This document shows, one piece after another, positions 1-9,359 of a DNA stretch of 17,404 nucleotides (position 1 is the stretch's first letter; every line of letters starts with the position of its first letter). The notes under the pieces were generated by a model. The model had not been told where the DNA came from. It made no database searches and was given only the letters and a program-made list of their open reading frames with translations. Both the position numbers and the translations under genes were made by a program. Source of the stretch: Zygnema cylindricum (lineage: Eukaryota; Streptophyta; Zygnematophyceae; Zygnematales; Zygnemataceae); assembly GCA_037447655.1 (NCBI GenBank), contig JBBHKE010002055.1:1-17404 (forward strand), given 5' to 3'.

Positions 1-60
1 ATCCTAGAGGCTTTACATAGGCTGCTCATTCTCTAGGTCAATGGAGACCACAAAATTGCA
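1..60 (+). repeat. 3' end of the 5' LTR of element B
   Basis: These bases match 12977-13036, the end of the complete downstream LTR, at about 90% by eye (six differences in 60). Both end in TTGCA. In this copy an in-frame ATG at 41 opens the gag frame; in the downstream LTR the same ATG runs into a TAA after four codons. Confidence 0.85.
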
Positions 61-74
61 AGTTATGGATCCAC
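61..74 (+). promoter_or_regulatory. Putative half-tRNA primer binding site of element B
   Basis: The sequence directly after the LTR end reads AGTTATGGATCCA. The complement of the initiator-Met tRNA anticodon region, which Drosophila copia uses for priming, would read GGTTATGGGCCCA; 10 of 13 positions agree. The usual plant site (complement of the tRNA-iMet 3' end, TGGTATCAGAGC) is absent. The same position in elements A and E gives the same core. Confidence 0.6.
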
Positions 75-750
75 CCTCTAGGGTGCCCATATTTGATGGA
101 TCAGAATTTCTTTATTGGGAAATGATGATAGAGGGATAACTATTTGAGAAACACCTATGGGGCATAGTGTCCGGAAAAGTTTGATGCCCACCTGCACCTA
201 GGTTTGGAGGAACGCGTTTTTTTGGCACCTCCGCCTCTACAGTAGGTACAACAGCTACCACCTTCACTGAGGATGAAGACAAGGAAGGAGAGGAGATTGT
301 CATGGAAGGAGAAATAGGAGGAGTTGTAACTCAAGCGACACCATTGCCGAAGGCGATACCGGCAACAACACCACCAACAACGACGACAAGGGTTCAGATC
401 GAAAGATCAGAGTATGAAAAGTGGAACTACAAAGACAAGGTTGTTAAGCTCTTAATTCTTAAAAGTGTAGCAAAGGACATTGTTATTTCCCTTAGGCATA
501 TCAAATCTTCATCACAGATTTTGGATATCACTAGTTAACAAATATAAGAGTGGATCATTACAGCAACAACAGATAGCAGAAAACAAGATTGCAACTTTTA
601 CTTATAATGGAGGAAGCATGAATAATTATTGCAATGATTTAGGAGCTTTATTTTGAGAGCTAGAGAGTGCAGGTAACTCATGGTCAAAGAGAAAAAGAGT
701 GAACACATTAATGATCAAACTACTTGAAGAGTATGAGAATATCATTAATC

Positions 751-755
751 AATTA
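751..755. repeat. Target site duplication of element A, left copy (AATTA)
   Basis: AATTA lies directly outside the TG end of the LTR. The right copy at 7231-7235 is GATTA, one change in five. Removing 756-7235 restores an uninterrupted gag frame of element B, which is independent support for this boundary. Confidence 0.75.
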
Positions 756-1826
756 TGAAACTCTGAGACCTCCATAAGTCCTCATAGTGGACAGCTTCCA
801 AGAAGCCTCTAGGATAACCCTGACCCATTTGTGTTTCACCAAGAACAACTCCTACCCTGGCATACAAAAACTCTGACCAACTTCACCCTTGTGAAAAAAA
901 GACTCCCTTGAGTCGATAGCAAAAAGAATCTCTGAATTTGTTCCCCTGAGCAGTAAGTTATGGAGAGTCAAAAATGACCTTTTGTATAAAAGCTCTGTGG
1001 GAGAGAGGGTCCTATCTCCTAATTTTTCTAAGTCATATCTCTCTCACAGACTCTATCTACTGATGTACGAAGCCAATCATATTCTACTTCCGTACACAAA
1101 AGTACAGCTGCTGGTATACTTTTTGTACGGACATTGTACGACATGGCCTAAATGTCAAGATGTGGTATATTTCGATTTGCTCCCATAATCCTCGGAGATG
1201 CAGCGATCCAATGTTATGCCGCCACGTGTCATCCGATGTGGCGATAACCACAAACCGCCGAAATCCTTTTCCGCGATCTCGGCGTTCATTCCGAACGTCC
1301 GATTAAATTCACATTTAATCATAGTCGTAATAAATACCTGCGCGGTATTCGTTTCGATAAAGAAACAAATGCGCGGTATTCGTTTCTTTATCCGTAGCAC
1401 AATCCGTACTTTTACATTACTGAATCTATGTATCCTCTAAATAGTTTCAGTTAAATGAATTATCCTACTTGCTAATGTATAAGTAAATATCAAACACAAT
1501 AGTACGTAACACTAGGTCAAGACATAACGGATTAGGGTACTTGCTACCGGCTGCTTACCGTCCGGCAGGTACTAGGATCTAATCATGGGGCAAGCACTTA
1601 TCCTTTTAGTAAATAAACCTCTAACGCTAAATAAACTAATATGTATATTTCTCGTAAACCTCTGGATAGCCTAGGTAGTCATGGCTCTAGCTTCCTCTCT
1701 AATTTCTCAGTGGCTGCAATAAGTTTGAGAAGTTGGAGAGAGAAGTTAGAGGTAGACTGCCATGGCTTTTTTCTATATTTCTATTTAGACCTAGAAAATA
1801 CTTTAATTGAACTAATAATTTATACA
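756..1826 (-). repeat. 3' LTR of element A
   Basis: A 1071-bp repeat of 6163-7230. In element sense it starts TGTATAAATTATT next to the polypurine tract and ends GAGTTTCA. Within it, on the plus strand, are a GTAC cluster (1092-1139), a G-box CACGTG (1223-1228), a duplicated 17-bp unit (1339-1355 and 1370-1386) and a tRNA-like block (about 1519-1610). No protein-coding content. Confidence 0.9.
1519..1610 (+). other. Decayed tRNA-like block in the 3' LTR of A (antisense to the element)
   Basis: This region aligns with the tRNA-like block in the LTR of E, sharing the CTACCGGCTGC and CGGCAGGT segments, but box B is degraded (GGATCTAATCA). A TTTT run follows shortly after. It lies at the same LTR position and in the same antisense orientation as the better preserved copies at 11117, 12287 and 14323. 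Confidence 0.5.
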
Positions 1827-1838
1827 CTCCCCTTATTT
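1827..1838 (-). other. Polypurine tract of element A
   Basis: On the minus strand this reads AAATAAGGGGAG, directly before the TG of the 3' LTR. It matches AATTAAGGGGAG at the same place in element B. It would prime plus-strand DNA synthesis. Confidence 0.8.
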
Positions 1839-1839
1839 T

Positions 1840-3415
1840 CTAGTCAATTTTTAATTTCAGACCCCACTTCTCTCTGCAGAAAATAAGCTTAGGGGAAGGC
1901 ACACGTTTCGTCATCATATCTGCTACCATCTCACTATCTGGTCGGTACTCTAAACTGATTATTTTGTTTTCTACTTTCTCTCTAATAAAGCTGAGTCTAA
2001 TTTCCATGTTTTTGGCTTTAAAATGATGTTTAGGATTGGCACAAATAGCGATTGCAGCCTGTTTATCACAAAAAAAAAATTGATTACCACTCTTAAGGTG
2101 ACCAAGCTCACCAAGCAAAGACTTGACCCACATCAATTCTTTTACAGCAGAGCAAGAGGCCATATACTCAGCGTCCATGGTGGACTGAGCAATAAATTTT
2201 TGCTGTTTGCTACTCCAACTGCAAGCCCCATCACCCACATATAATACATATCTAGAAGTACATCTCCTCATCGGAGCATCACCATAACTAGCATCACTCC
2301 AAGTAGTGATGTCAATATTCTCCCCACCCAAATGCAACCATAGATCCCTAGTTCCTATCAAATATCTAAGGACTCTCTTAGCTGCCTCCCAATCCTTCTT
2401 AGTGGGAGCATTTAGACTTCTACTCAGCACTCCTACAGCTGCAGCTAAATCCGGCCGGGTACAATTCATAAAATAGATTAGACTTCCCACTACTTGCCTA
2501 TAACAAATAGTCTGCATGAACTTCTGTTCTTCAGTAGATAATTCCTTATCTAAAACTATGACTCCTTCAACCTCACTCCCCTCTCTTCCCTTCTTCAACT
2601 CCATTGGAGTTGTACAACTATTAGCTTTATCCATTTGAAATTTTTCAAGCATGTTCATTATTGCTCCCTTTTGAGTCAAACTTATAATCTTTCTTTTTCA
2701 GTCTCTCTCTACTTGAATTTCCAAAATATATTTTGCTTCCCCCACATCTTTCATTTCAAATCTCCCCTTAAGTTCGGTTTTCGGTTTATTAATTTTTTCC
2801 ATTGATTTACTTAAAACAAGCAAATCATCAATATAAATTGCAATAAATATATAACCTTCCTCATCTTCGAAAACATAAATTGAGTGATCTGAGCTGATCC
2901 GGATATATCCCAGACCGGTAAGAAACTCATCAAGCTTCTTATTCCACTGTTGAGGCGCCTGTTTCAAACCATAAAGAGATTTAATCAGCCGGCATACCAT
3001 ACTCTCCTCTCCTTCCTCCACAAACCCTTCGCGTTGTCGCATGAAGATCTCCTCTTCCAATTCTCCATGCAAAAATGTTGTCTTGATGTCCATTTGGTGC
3101 ACTTCCATGTCTTCCGCTGCTACCAGACTGAGAAATATGCGGAAGGAGGGAAATTTGACGACCAGGCAAAGGTTTCATCGTAGTCAATTCCCTCTTTTTA
3201 TGTAAATCCCTTTGCCACTAATCGGGCCTTTTAGCGCTCGATTGTGTTATTAGGGTTCATTTTTAATTTGAAAACCCACTACAATCGATTGGTTTTCGGT
3301 TAGGTTTACTATCCACCAGCTCCCAAGTATAGGCTGCCATAATTGTGGCCATCTCCTCATTGATGGCTGTCTTCCACCGGTTTTTTTCTAAACAATTCAT
3401 CGCCTCTCTATAAGT
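1840..3415 (-). pseudogene. pol: Reverse transcriptase and RNase H of element A
   Basis: The C-terminal part of the polyprotein. From 3415 down, the RT start (NRWKTAINEEMA) is followed by a stretch with several frameshifts at about 3170-3300. From about 3165 to 1840 there is one long frame with a single TGA at 2698-2700. It holds HQMDIKTTFLHGELEEEIF, SLYGLKQAPQQW and the catalytic YIDD box (a common variant of YVDD). The RNase H part has TTWSDASYGD, STMDAEYMA and FCDKQAAI, so the acidic residues are kept, and ends in WGLKLKID with TAG next to the polypurine tract. The TGA replaces an Arg codon (AGA in B). The domain order and the spacing to the LTR are normal for copia. Confidence 0.88.
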
Positions 3416-3736
3416 TTGATGTTCATCATGATGAGATAGTTTTGTTACCTTGTTATTAACCTATTTTTCTTGCAATCTTTTGCTACTTCAAATTCCCCCT
3501 TCAAAATCTGAGGCCGGAATAGATGGTTTTTGTGGATTCTTTTGAACAATCTCGGTTTCTCCCCTATCCCTTGATTCCGAATCAATTTCCACCACGTCTT
3601 CCGCTTTGGGTAGAGTTGTCACTAGAGTTTCCACAGCCGAGTCCTTTTCGGTCTAATTTGTACCTGCAAAAATGTCATCTTCTCTAAAACCTGGATAGTT
3701 AGGAAGCTCATATTCATCGTAATTTTCTGACTCAAA
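3416..3736 (-). other. Degenerate integrase-RT linker of element A
   Basis: This stretch lies between the integrase C-terminus and the RT of A. It corresponds to the acidic, low-conservation linker that is open in element B (about 9076-9359). No intact frame or separate gene is visible here. Confidence 0.6.
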
Positions 3737-4567
3737 TCAGATTTTTACTGACTTTGTATATTTGAAGGGATCCACATGCTTTCCTTCATCCATAACTACT
3801 AGATGCTTTACTAAAATTATATCATCCCTTTTTAGATTATAAACTCTATATCCTTTAACATCCTCATCATATCCTAATAAGTATCCCGGTTTTCCTTTAG
3901 GATCTAGCTTCCAATTAGACCGATCTATATGTAGACTGAATACTTGACTGACGAAAACCTTTAAGTGAGATATGTCTAGTTTCCGACCTGTCGATCTCTC
4001 ATAAGGTGTTTCATCTTTTATAGCTGAAGTGAGAACTCTATTTTTGAGGTAATTAGCACAATTCATTGCTTCTGCCCAAAACCTTTTTCCTATCTTCTTA
4101 TCTGACAACATACTTCTAGCACTATCACTTAGTGTTCTATTTAACCTTTCAGCTACCCCATTCTGTTCCGGGTTTTTTGGAACTGTCTTTTGGTGTTGGA
4201 CCCCATCTTCCCTCAAAAAATCCTCAAACTGGTTAGAAGTATACTCTCCACCATTGTCACTCCTTATTCTCTTGATTGGAGTTTCATGGAGTTTTTCGCT
4301 CTATGCTTTATATTGTCTAAAACAATCCTGAGCTTCGGACTTGTTTTTCAAAAAATACACTCGGGAATACCGAGACCAATCATCAGTGATAGTCATCATA
4401 AATCTCTCCCCCCCCGGTGAGGGCACTTTAGCCGGTCCCTATATATGTGTGTGTACTTGATCTAGAATTTTTCCTCCCTTATAGGTGGCTGTTTTAGGAA
4501 AGGGTAATCTGTGTGCTTTCCCTTCAGCACATCTACTACAATCACTTATATTATCACTCTCACTGAA
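3737..4567 (-). pseudogene. pol: Integrase of element A
   Basis: rve-family integrase core. The C-terminal half (3737-4216) is open: it contains NPEQNGVAERLNRT with the catalytic Glu kept, FWAEAMNCANYLKNRVLT, TPYER and the GKPGYLLGYDEDVKGYRVY block typical of copia integrase. Upstream the frame is broken, but the CSRCAEGKAH zinc half and TDDWSRYS can be read. The first catalytic Asp of the HTDIWG motif is His here (HTHI), followed by TAG in place of Trp, so this integrase is predicted inactive. Confidence 0.85.
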
Positions 4568-5134
4568 CTAAATCCCTTCCACCACTCCCATCTTTTTCAT
4601 CTCTATAAACTTATCTAGATTCACATGTCCAAGCCTCTTATGCCACATCATAATATTATGAACACCAGCATAATAAAGTTTCTTCGTTTCATTACTTAAA
4701 ATAAGCCTAAACATCCCATGGCTACCTTTCTCAACAATGAAAAAGACATCCTCCTCAAAACTAGCAGTAAAGACTCCCTCCTTAGTACTAGTAAAAAAAC
4801 CCTTATCATCAAATACACATGTAGAGATGAGGTTTTTGTTTAGCTCCAGAATAAACAATACATTGGAGAATGTTAGAATGAATGTCTTTGCTTTTACTAA
4901 CACTTTCAGATCTACCGATCCTACAAGAGTAGTGGTGACTATCCTCCCATCCTCGTACTCTATCTCTACGGTGGGAATCTTTCTTATCTTAGTGAACAGG
5001 TGCCTATCCTTACACATGTGCATGGAGGCACTTGAATCTATAATCGAGCCTGTTTCACCTTTCAATCCACCGTAAGCACATTTCTGCCTTCGTGGAATTT
5101 CGACCTCGTTTTTCGCCTCCAACTCCTCATCCAA
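4568..5134 (-). pseudogene. pol: Aspartic protease and GAG-pre-integrase domain of element A
   Basis: Open over 188 codons. The protease active-site triad reads DSS in place of DSG (IIDSSASMHMC), followed by the flap-like RKIPTVEIEYEDGR and LVGSVDLKVLV. The pre-integrase part has MMWHKRLGHVNLD, which supplies the two His of the HHCC zinc site. The frame differs from that of the gag segment upstream because of an indel near 5150. With the Gly of DSG lost, proteolysis is probably impaired. Confidence 0.87.
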
Positions 5135-6182
5135 AAGGAGCTCATTGTCCTCATCCTCGGATACGCCTCATGTACCTGTGTCACAAGGGCCTTTTTCTTT
5201 CCTCTCGGGGTACCACCGGTCTGCCCCTCCTTTAACCGAACCTCGGTTAGCTTAGTACACTTTGCCATATAGTGCCCTGTTTTTTTACAAAAATGACATA
5301 AACCTTTGGGAGCCTTGGTCCGAACTCGTCGGCCTGAATTTTTTGCTCCCTCCCCCCATAGTTGTCGGGAATCCTTGTTCCTCCAATCGGTCGAAGTTGC
5401 CAAGGCTTGGCTACTCTTTCCTCCCCTTCGGATCTCAATCGTATTCTCCCGAACGAGAATCACCCCTACCACTGAGTTCCATATGCACCTTGAGTCCGGC
5501 AAGTCCTGCACACGGTTGACTATGTTCTCGAACTCATCGGGTAACTTCATCAGTAAACAGTTAACCTTTTCTTTTTCACTAAAATCTTTTCCCGCATCTC
5601 TAGCTCCATGAAGAGTGTAGCAAGCTCATTGCAAAAATCCAACATTTTCCCCCCTTTGCAGACATATTCGTTAACTTTCTGATCATCCAAATATTGTTGC
5701 TAAATCATACCACTTCGGTATATCTCTATAAGAGCCATCCACAGATCGGATGCCCTTTCTACATTCAAATGAGGACATGCAAGTCCTTAAGTAAGATGGC
5801 GTAGGATGAAGTGTTTTGCCGCCATATTATTGAAGTCCCAGGTTTGAGTATCATTCTCCTCAATCCTCGAAATAGGTGACATGAATGCTTAACTAGTTGT
5901 TATTGGTGTGGTCATCTCCTTCTCCACTCCTTTGTCCACCACCTCTCCTTCCTTTGTCTCCTTCGTTGAAGATGGACCTGCTTTCTTTGTGAATCTGCTT
6001 CCTTCAAAACCTGGAGGTATTTTTAGACTTGATGGACGCCCCAATCATCCACTCACTATCCCCCAAAACCTTTTTTCGCATAGAGCTCTTATCATCATAC
6101 TTTCCAAGTATATGAAACAACTTCCATTAAATATTGGTATCTTAGAGGGTTGGCCTATAACCTGAAACTCTTAGACCTCTAT
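5135..6182 (-). pseudogene. gag: gag of element A
   Basis: Reading from the LTR junction, the start codon inside the primer site is ATA instead of ATG, and the upstream LTR start is also ATA, followed by a TAA. The conserved PSKIPIFNGSCF follows. In-frame stops occur at 5889 (TAA), 5787 (TAA) and 5700 (TAG); the last two are at the same codons as stops in element E. A one-base change near 5590 shifts the frame. The CCHC knuckle CHFCKKTGHYMAKC (5257-5298) is intact, and the basic RGKKKAL stretch follows it. A nucleocapsid-type RNA-binding role follows from the family. Confidence 0.85.
6150..6162 (-). promoter_or_regulatory. Putative half-tRNA primer binding site of element A
   Basis: On the minus strand, directly after the LTR end, the sequence reads GGTTATAGGCCAA. 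It matches the expected complement of the initiator-Met tRNA anticodon region (GGTTATGGGCCCA) at 11 of 13 positions. One of the two differences turns the overlapping ATG into ATA. Confidence 0.6.
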
Positions 6183-6286
6183 AATTCCTCTGAGTGGACA
6201 GCTTCCAAGAAGCATCTAGGATAACCCTGACCCCTTTTTGTTCAGCAAGAACAACTGTCACCTTGGCAGACAGAAACTCTATCCAA

Positions 6287-6633
6287 CTTCACCTCGTGAA
6301 GGCAAGACTCCCCTCAATCGATAGCAAAAATAATCTCTGAATTTGCTCCCTTGAGCAATAAGTTATGGAGGGTCAAAGTTGACCTTTTGTACAGAAGCTC
6401 TCTGGGAAGGAGGGTCTTATCTCCTAATTTTTCTAAGTCCTATCTCTCTCACAGACTCTTTGTACTGATGTAAGGAGCCAATCATATTCCACTTCCGTAC
6501 ACAAAAGTATAGCTGCCGGTGTACTTTTTGTACGGACATTGTACGACATGGCCTAAATGTCGACACGTGGTATATCCGGATTTTCTCCCTTAATCCTTGG
6601 AGATGCCCTGATCCAATGTTATTCCGCCACGTG
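6287..6633 (-). promoter_or_regulatory. Promoter/leader module in the 5' LTR of A
   Basis: G-box CACGTG (6628-6633), then four GTAC cores (6497-6544, including the 16-mer GCCATGTCGTACAATG on the minus strand), then the inverted repeat GGTCAA/TTGACC (6371-6384). Hairpins TGCTC/GAGCA (6344-6357) and CTTCAC/GTGAAG (6287-6301) follow. The same elements occur in the same order in the LTRs of B and E. Binding proteins are not known from the sequence; G-box and W-box type factors are the family-level guess. Confidence 0.5.
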
Positions 6634-6917
6634 TCATGCGATGTGGCGATGGCCACAAACCGCCGAAATCCTCTTTCGCGATCTTGGCGTTCATTTCGAC
6701 CGTCCGATTAAATTTACATATAATTGTAGCCGTAATAAATACCTGCGCATATTCGTTTCGCTAAAGAAACAAATGAGCGGTATTCGTTTCTTTATCCGTA
6801 CCAGAATCAGTACTTGAACATTACTGAATCTATGTATCCCGTAAATAGTTTCAATTAAATGAATTATCCTACTTGCTAATGTATAAGTAAATATCAAACC
6901 CAATAGTACGTAACCTT

Positions 6918-6998
6918 AGGTCAGGACATAACGGATAAGGCTACCGGCTACCGGCTGCTTACCGTCCGACAGGTACCTTGATCAAATCATTGGGCCAG
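6918..6998 (+). other. Decayed tRNA-like block in the 5' LTR of A (antisense to the element)
   Basis: Aligns with the block at 14323-14405 of E and with 1519-1610. Box B is TGATCAAATCA in place of GGTTCAAATCC. GATAAGGC resembles the end of a D-arm, and TTTT follows at 7008-7011. Too decayed to fold as a cloverleaf. Confidence 0.5.
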
Positions 6999-7230
6999 CA
7001 CATATCCTTTTAGTTAATAAACCTCTAACAGTAAATAAACTAATATATATATTTCCTGTAAACCTCTGGATAGCCTAGGTAGCCATGGCTCTAGCTTCCT
7101 CTCCAATTTCTCAATGACTGCGACAAGTTTGTGAAGTTGGAGAGAGAAGTTAGAGGTAGAATGCCTCGGCTTTTTTCTATATTTATATTTAGACCTAGAA
7201 AATACTTTAAACGGAATATTAATTTTTACA

Positions 7231-7235
7231 GATTA
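7231..7235. repeat. Target site duplication of element A, right copy (GATTA)
   Basis: Partner of AATTA at 751-755. CAG GAC at 7236 continues the gag of element B in the same frame as before the insertion. Confidence 0.75.
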
Positions 7236-7620
7236 CAGGACATAAGAGATGGCAATTGGAATTAGGATGACACAATGGGAATGATTTTAGTGAAAGAAAG
7301 CACCATAGAGCTTGGGAGAGGGAGTCCAAGTGTTCAAGCATTGTCTGTTGGAGCTGATTGGCAGAAGCGTGATGAGGAGAGAGAGGAAGATCCCTATCAA
7401 AACTTTGCAGAAAGAGGACAAGGAGGTGGCAGATTTGATAGATAGGGGAGAGGAACTTCTCGAGGAGGATTATGTCACTTCTGCAAGAAATCGCGACACT
7501 ATATGGCAGATTGTGGCAAACTTGCGGATCTTTGACTAAAAGATGGGCAAGGGACCTCAAGAAATGGAGGAAAGAAAAAGGCTTTCCTAACTCAAGTTAA
7601 TGATGAGCAAGATAACGAAG
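7236..7620 (+). pseudogene. gag: gag of element B, C-terminal part with zinc knuckle
   Basis: Continues the frame broken at 755. It starts QDIRDGNW (QDLANLRW in element E) and contains MGMILVKESTIELGRG, a Gly/Arg-rich stretch and an intact CCHC knuckle CHFCKKSRHYMADC (7473-7514), followed by GGKKKAFLTQV. In-frame stops are TAG 7263 (at a Trp codon), TAG 7443 and TGA 7533 (at an Arg codon). Typical nucleocapsid end of a copia Gag, fused in frame to the protease. Confidence 0.85.
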
Positions 7621-8207
7621 AAATCGAACAGGAAGAGGAGCTTGAGGAGCTTGAGGAGCTTCTTTTTAATCTGAAAAACACTGAAAAGCATGTTGAAATT
7701 CCACAGAGACAAAAGTGTGCTTTCAGAGGTAAGAGGGATCCACCTGAAGATGGGTGGATCATAGACTCAAGGGCCTCAATGCATATGTGCAAAAGGTGGT
7801 TCACTACACTTAGAAAGATCCCAACAGTTGAGATAGAGTACGGAGATGGTAAAGTAGAAACCACAAGTCTTGTTGGAACTGTTGACTTGAAGGTTCTAGT
7901 TGATGGAAAGGCCTCAATTGTAACACTTTCAGACGTTTTTTACATTCCACAGCTTAGTAAGAACTTGGTATCAACAGCTGTCTTAGATGAAAAGGAGTTT
8001 GAAACAGGAACTAGGAAAAGAATCTTCACAGCAAGCTTTGATTATGAGGTTTATTTCATAGTTGAGAAGGGCAGTCAGGGAATGTTCAGAATTGTTCTTT
8101 GCAATGAAAAGAGTGTTCTCTACTCGTGTGCAAGTGAGATGATGCTTTGGCACAAAAGGTTGGGGCATGTGCATCTAGATAGATTAAAGAAAATGAAGAA
8201 AAAATGA
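7621..8207 (+). pseudogene. pol: Aspartic protease and GAG-pre-integrase of element B
   Basis: Same frame as gag. A Glu-rich linker (7614-7665) leads to the protease. The active-site motif is IIDSRAS (catalytic Asp at 7764), so the Gly of DSG is Arg. RKIPTVEIEYGDGK, LVGTVDLKVLV and LSKNLVSTAV follow, as in A, D and E. The pre-integrase box MLWHKRLGHVHLD lies at about 8140-8180. TGA at 8205 replaces a Gly codon; the frame is otherwise open from 7536 to that point. A Ty1/copia pol origin is certain; activity is unlikely. Confidence 0.88.
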
Positions 8208-9185
8208 ATAGTGGAGGGTATTACTTTTGAGGATGATGAGACCTTTGATTATTGAAGTGGATGTGCCTAAGAGAAGATTCATAGACTTCCATTTCCAAAG
8301 GCAACCACATTAAGGAGAGAGAAAGTATTGGATCTAATTCACACCGATGTTTGGGGACGTGCTAGATATGCTTCACATGGGGGGAAGAGATGGATGTTAA
8401 CCATCATAGATGATTGGTCTAGATACACAAAGGTATACTTTCTCAGACATAAGTCAGAGGTATTGAGATGTTTCAAAGAGTATAAAGTATGGAGTGAAAA
8501 ACTACACGAAACCTCAATAAAAGAGATAAAAAGTGATAATGGGAAATAATACACCTGCAGAGAATTTGAAGAATATCTTAAAGAAGAAGGAATTCATCAT
8601 GAGAAAATTGTTCCCTATAATCCGTAACAAAATGGAGTAGCATAAAGAGTGAATACAACTTTAGGAGATATGTCCAGAAGTATGTTAATTGATAAGAGGA
8701 TAGGGTTGCAGTTTTGGGCGAAGTCTATGAACTATGTTAATTTCATCAAAAATAGAGTCATAACTTTAGCAAATAAGGAGGAAACTCCGTATGAGAGGTG
8801 GACGGGAAGAAAGCCTGATTTGTCTAGTTTGAGAGTGTACGGAAGTCAAGTCTACAGTTTGGATTCCGATAAGACTAAATGGAAGTTAGAGGGGAGAGGG
8901 AAGCCTGGATATCTTGTAGGATATGATGAGAGCATAAAAGGATACCGAGTGTATGACTTGAAAAAGAGAGATATAATTTTGGTAAAACACATAGTGGTGA
9001 TGAATGAAGAGAAGTCCATTGATCCAATCAAATATAATAAGGAAGTCAAAATCAGATTCGAAACGGACCAGTTTTCTGACTTTGACTTTGAAAATGAAGA
9101 GAAGGAAGAGGGAGAAAAAGAAAAATCTGCAAATATACCAAAGGAGAAGGAGGAAAGGACAACATCCGAGGCAACGCCACAATAG
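8208..9185 (+). pseudogene. pol: Integrase of element B
   Basis: Same frame as the protease, with stops at 8253 (replacing the first Cys of the zinc CxxC), 8268, 8547, 8625 and 8643. The first catalytic Asp is kept in LIHTDVWG (about 8334-8357) and the second in KSDNG. The catalytic Glu of NGVAER is replaced by TAA at 8643. From 8649 the C-terminal part is open: FWAKSMNYVNFIKNRVIT, TPYERWTGRKPD, GKPGYLVGYDESIKGYRVYD. It is followed by a Glu/Lys-rich tail ending in TAG at 9183. Inactive as it stands. Confidence 0.88.
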
Positions 9186-9359
9186 GAGGTGGAAACCGAT
9201 GAGGAACTTGATGGGACACCGCAATTGGGAGATAGGGGAGCTGAAAATCTCCCTAAATGAAACCCAAAGATACCTTCCATACCGGCGTCCGATTTTGAAA
9301 GGGGAAGAAGAGGTAGTAAAAGACATCAAGAAAGACAAGTAAATAACCAACTCACAAAG
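9186..9359 (+). other. Integrase-RT linker of element B
   Basis: Continues frame 0 with one TGA (about 9258) through a polar, low-complexity stretch rich in Lys, Arg and Asp. This matches the variable linker of copia polyproteins. No separate gene is seen. Confidence 0.6.

Larger units (their letters stand above)
41..755 (+). pseudogene. gag: gag of copia element B, N-terminal part, interrupted by element A
   Basis: Capsid-type Gag of a copia element. The frame opens at ATG 41 inside the LTR, with a second in-frame ATG at 65 inside the primer site, and gives the conserved block PSRVPIFDGSEF followed by YWE. It carries TAA at 137 and TGA at 182, is open from 185 to 538, and shifts frame before 531. 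From there it continues (KYKSGSL, a QQQQ run, then NYCNDLGALF with a TGA) to 755. The last codons before the break (EYENIINQL) correspond to EFENIVNRV in element E, and the missing downstream residues resume at 7236, so A was inserted here. Decayed and not translatable as a whole. Confidence 0.8.
756..7230 (-). mobile_element. Complete copia element A inserted in the gag of element B
   Basis: A 6475-bp element read on the minus strand: 5' LTR 7230-6163, primer site, gag, protease, integrase, RT, RNase H, polypurine tract, 3' LTR 1826-756. Both LTRs begin TGT and end CA in element sense. It is flanked by AATTA/GATTA. The two LTRs are clearly diverged by eye (roughly one difference in seven to ten bases where I aligned them), and the coding region has many stops and frameshifts, so the insertion is old. 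Its gag resembles that of element E more than that of B. Confidence 0.9.
6163..7230 (-). repeat. 5' LTR of element A
   Basis: A 1068-bp repeat of 756-1826. In element sense it starts TGTAAAAATTAATATT and ends GAGTTTCA. In element order it holds a decayed tRNA-like block (about 6998-6918), a G-box at 6633-6628, a GTAC cluster at 6544-6497, an inverted TTGACC pair at 6384-6371 and two short hairpins at 6357-6344 and 6301-6287. This LTR would have driven the element. Confidence 0.9.

Noticed and set aside
302-538. A separate small Thr/Pro-rich gene
   Set aside because: It is in the same frame as the start of B gag and lies between gag blocks, so it is the variable part of that pseudogene.
1198-1440. 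Small open frames within the LTRs of A (also 6557-6817)
   Set aside because: They fall on promoter and tRNA-like LTR sequence, differ between the two LTR copies and show no codon conservation.
7236-9185. Reassigned stop codons (TAA/TAG read as Gln or Glu) to explain a long frame with many stops
   Set aside because: The stops replace Gln, Glu, Trp, Tyr, Cys, Gly and Arg codons in different copies, and true frameshifts occur as well. Ordinary decay explains this better.
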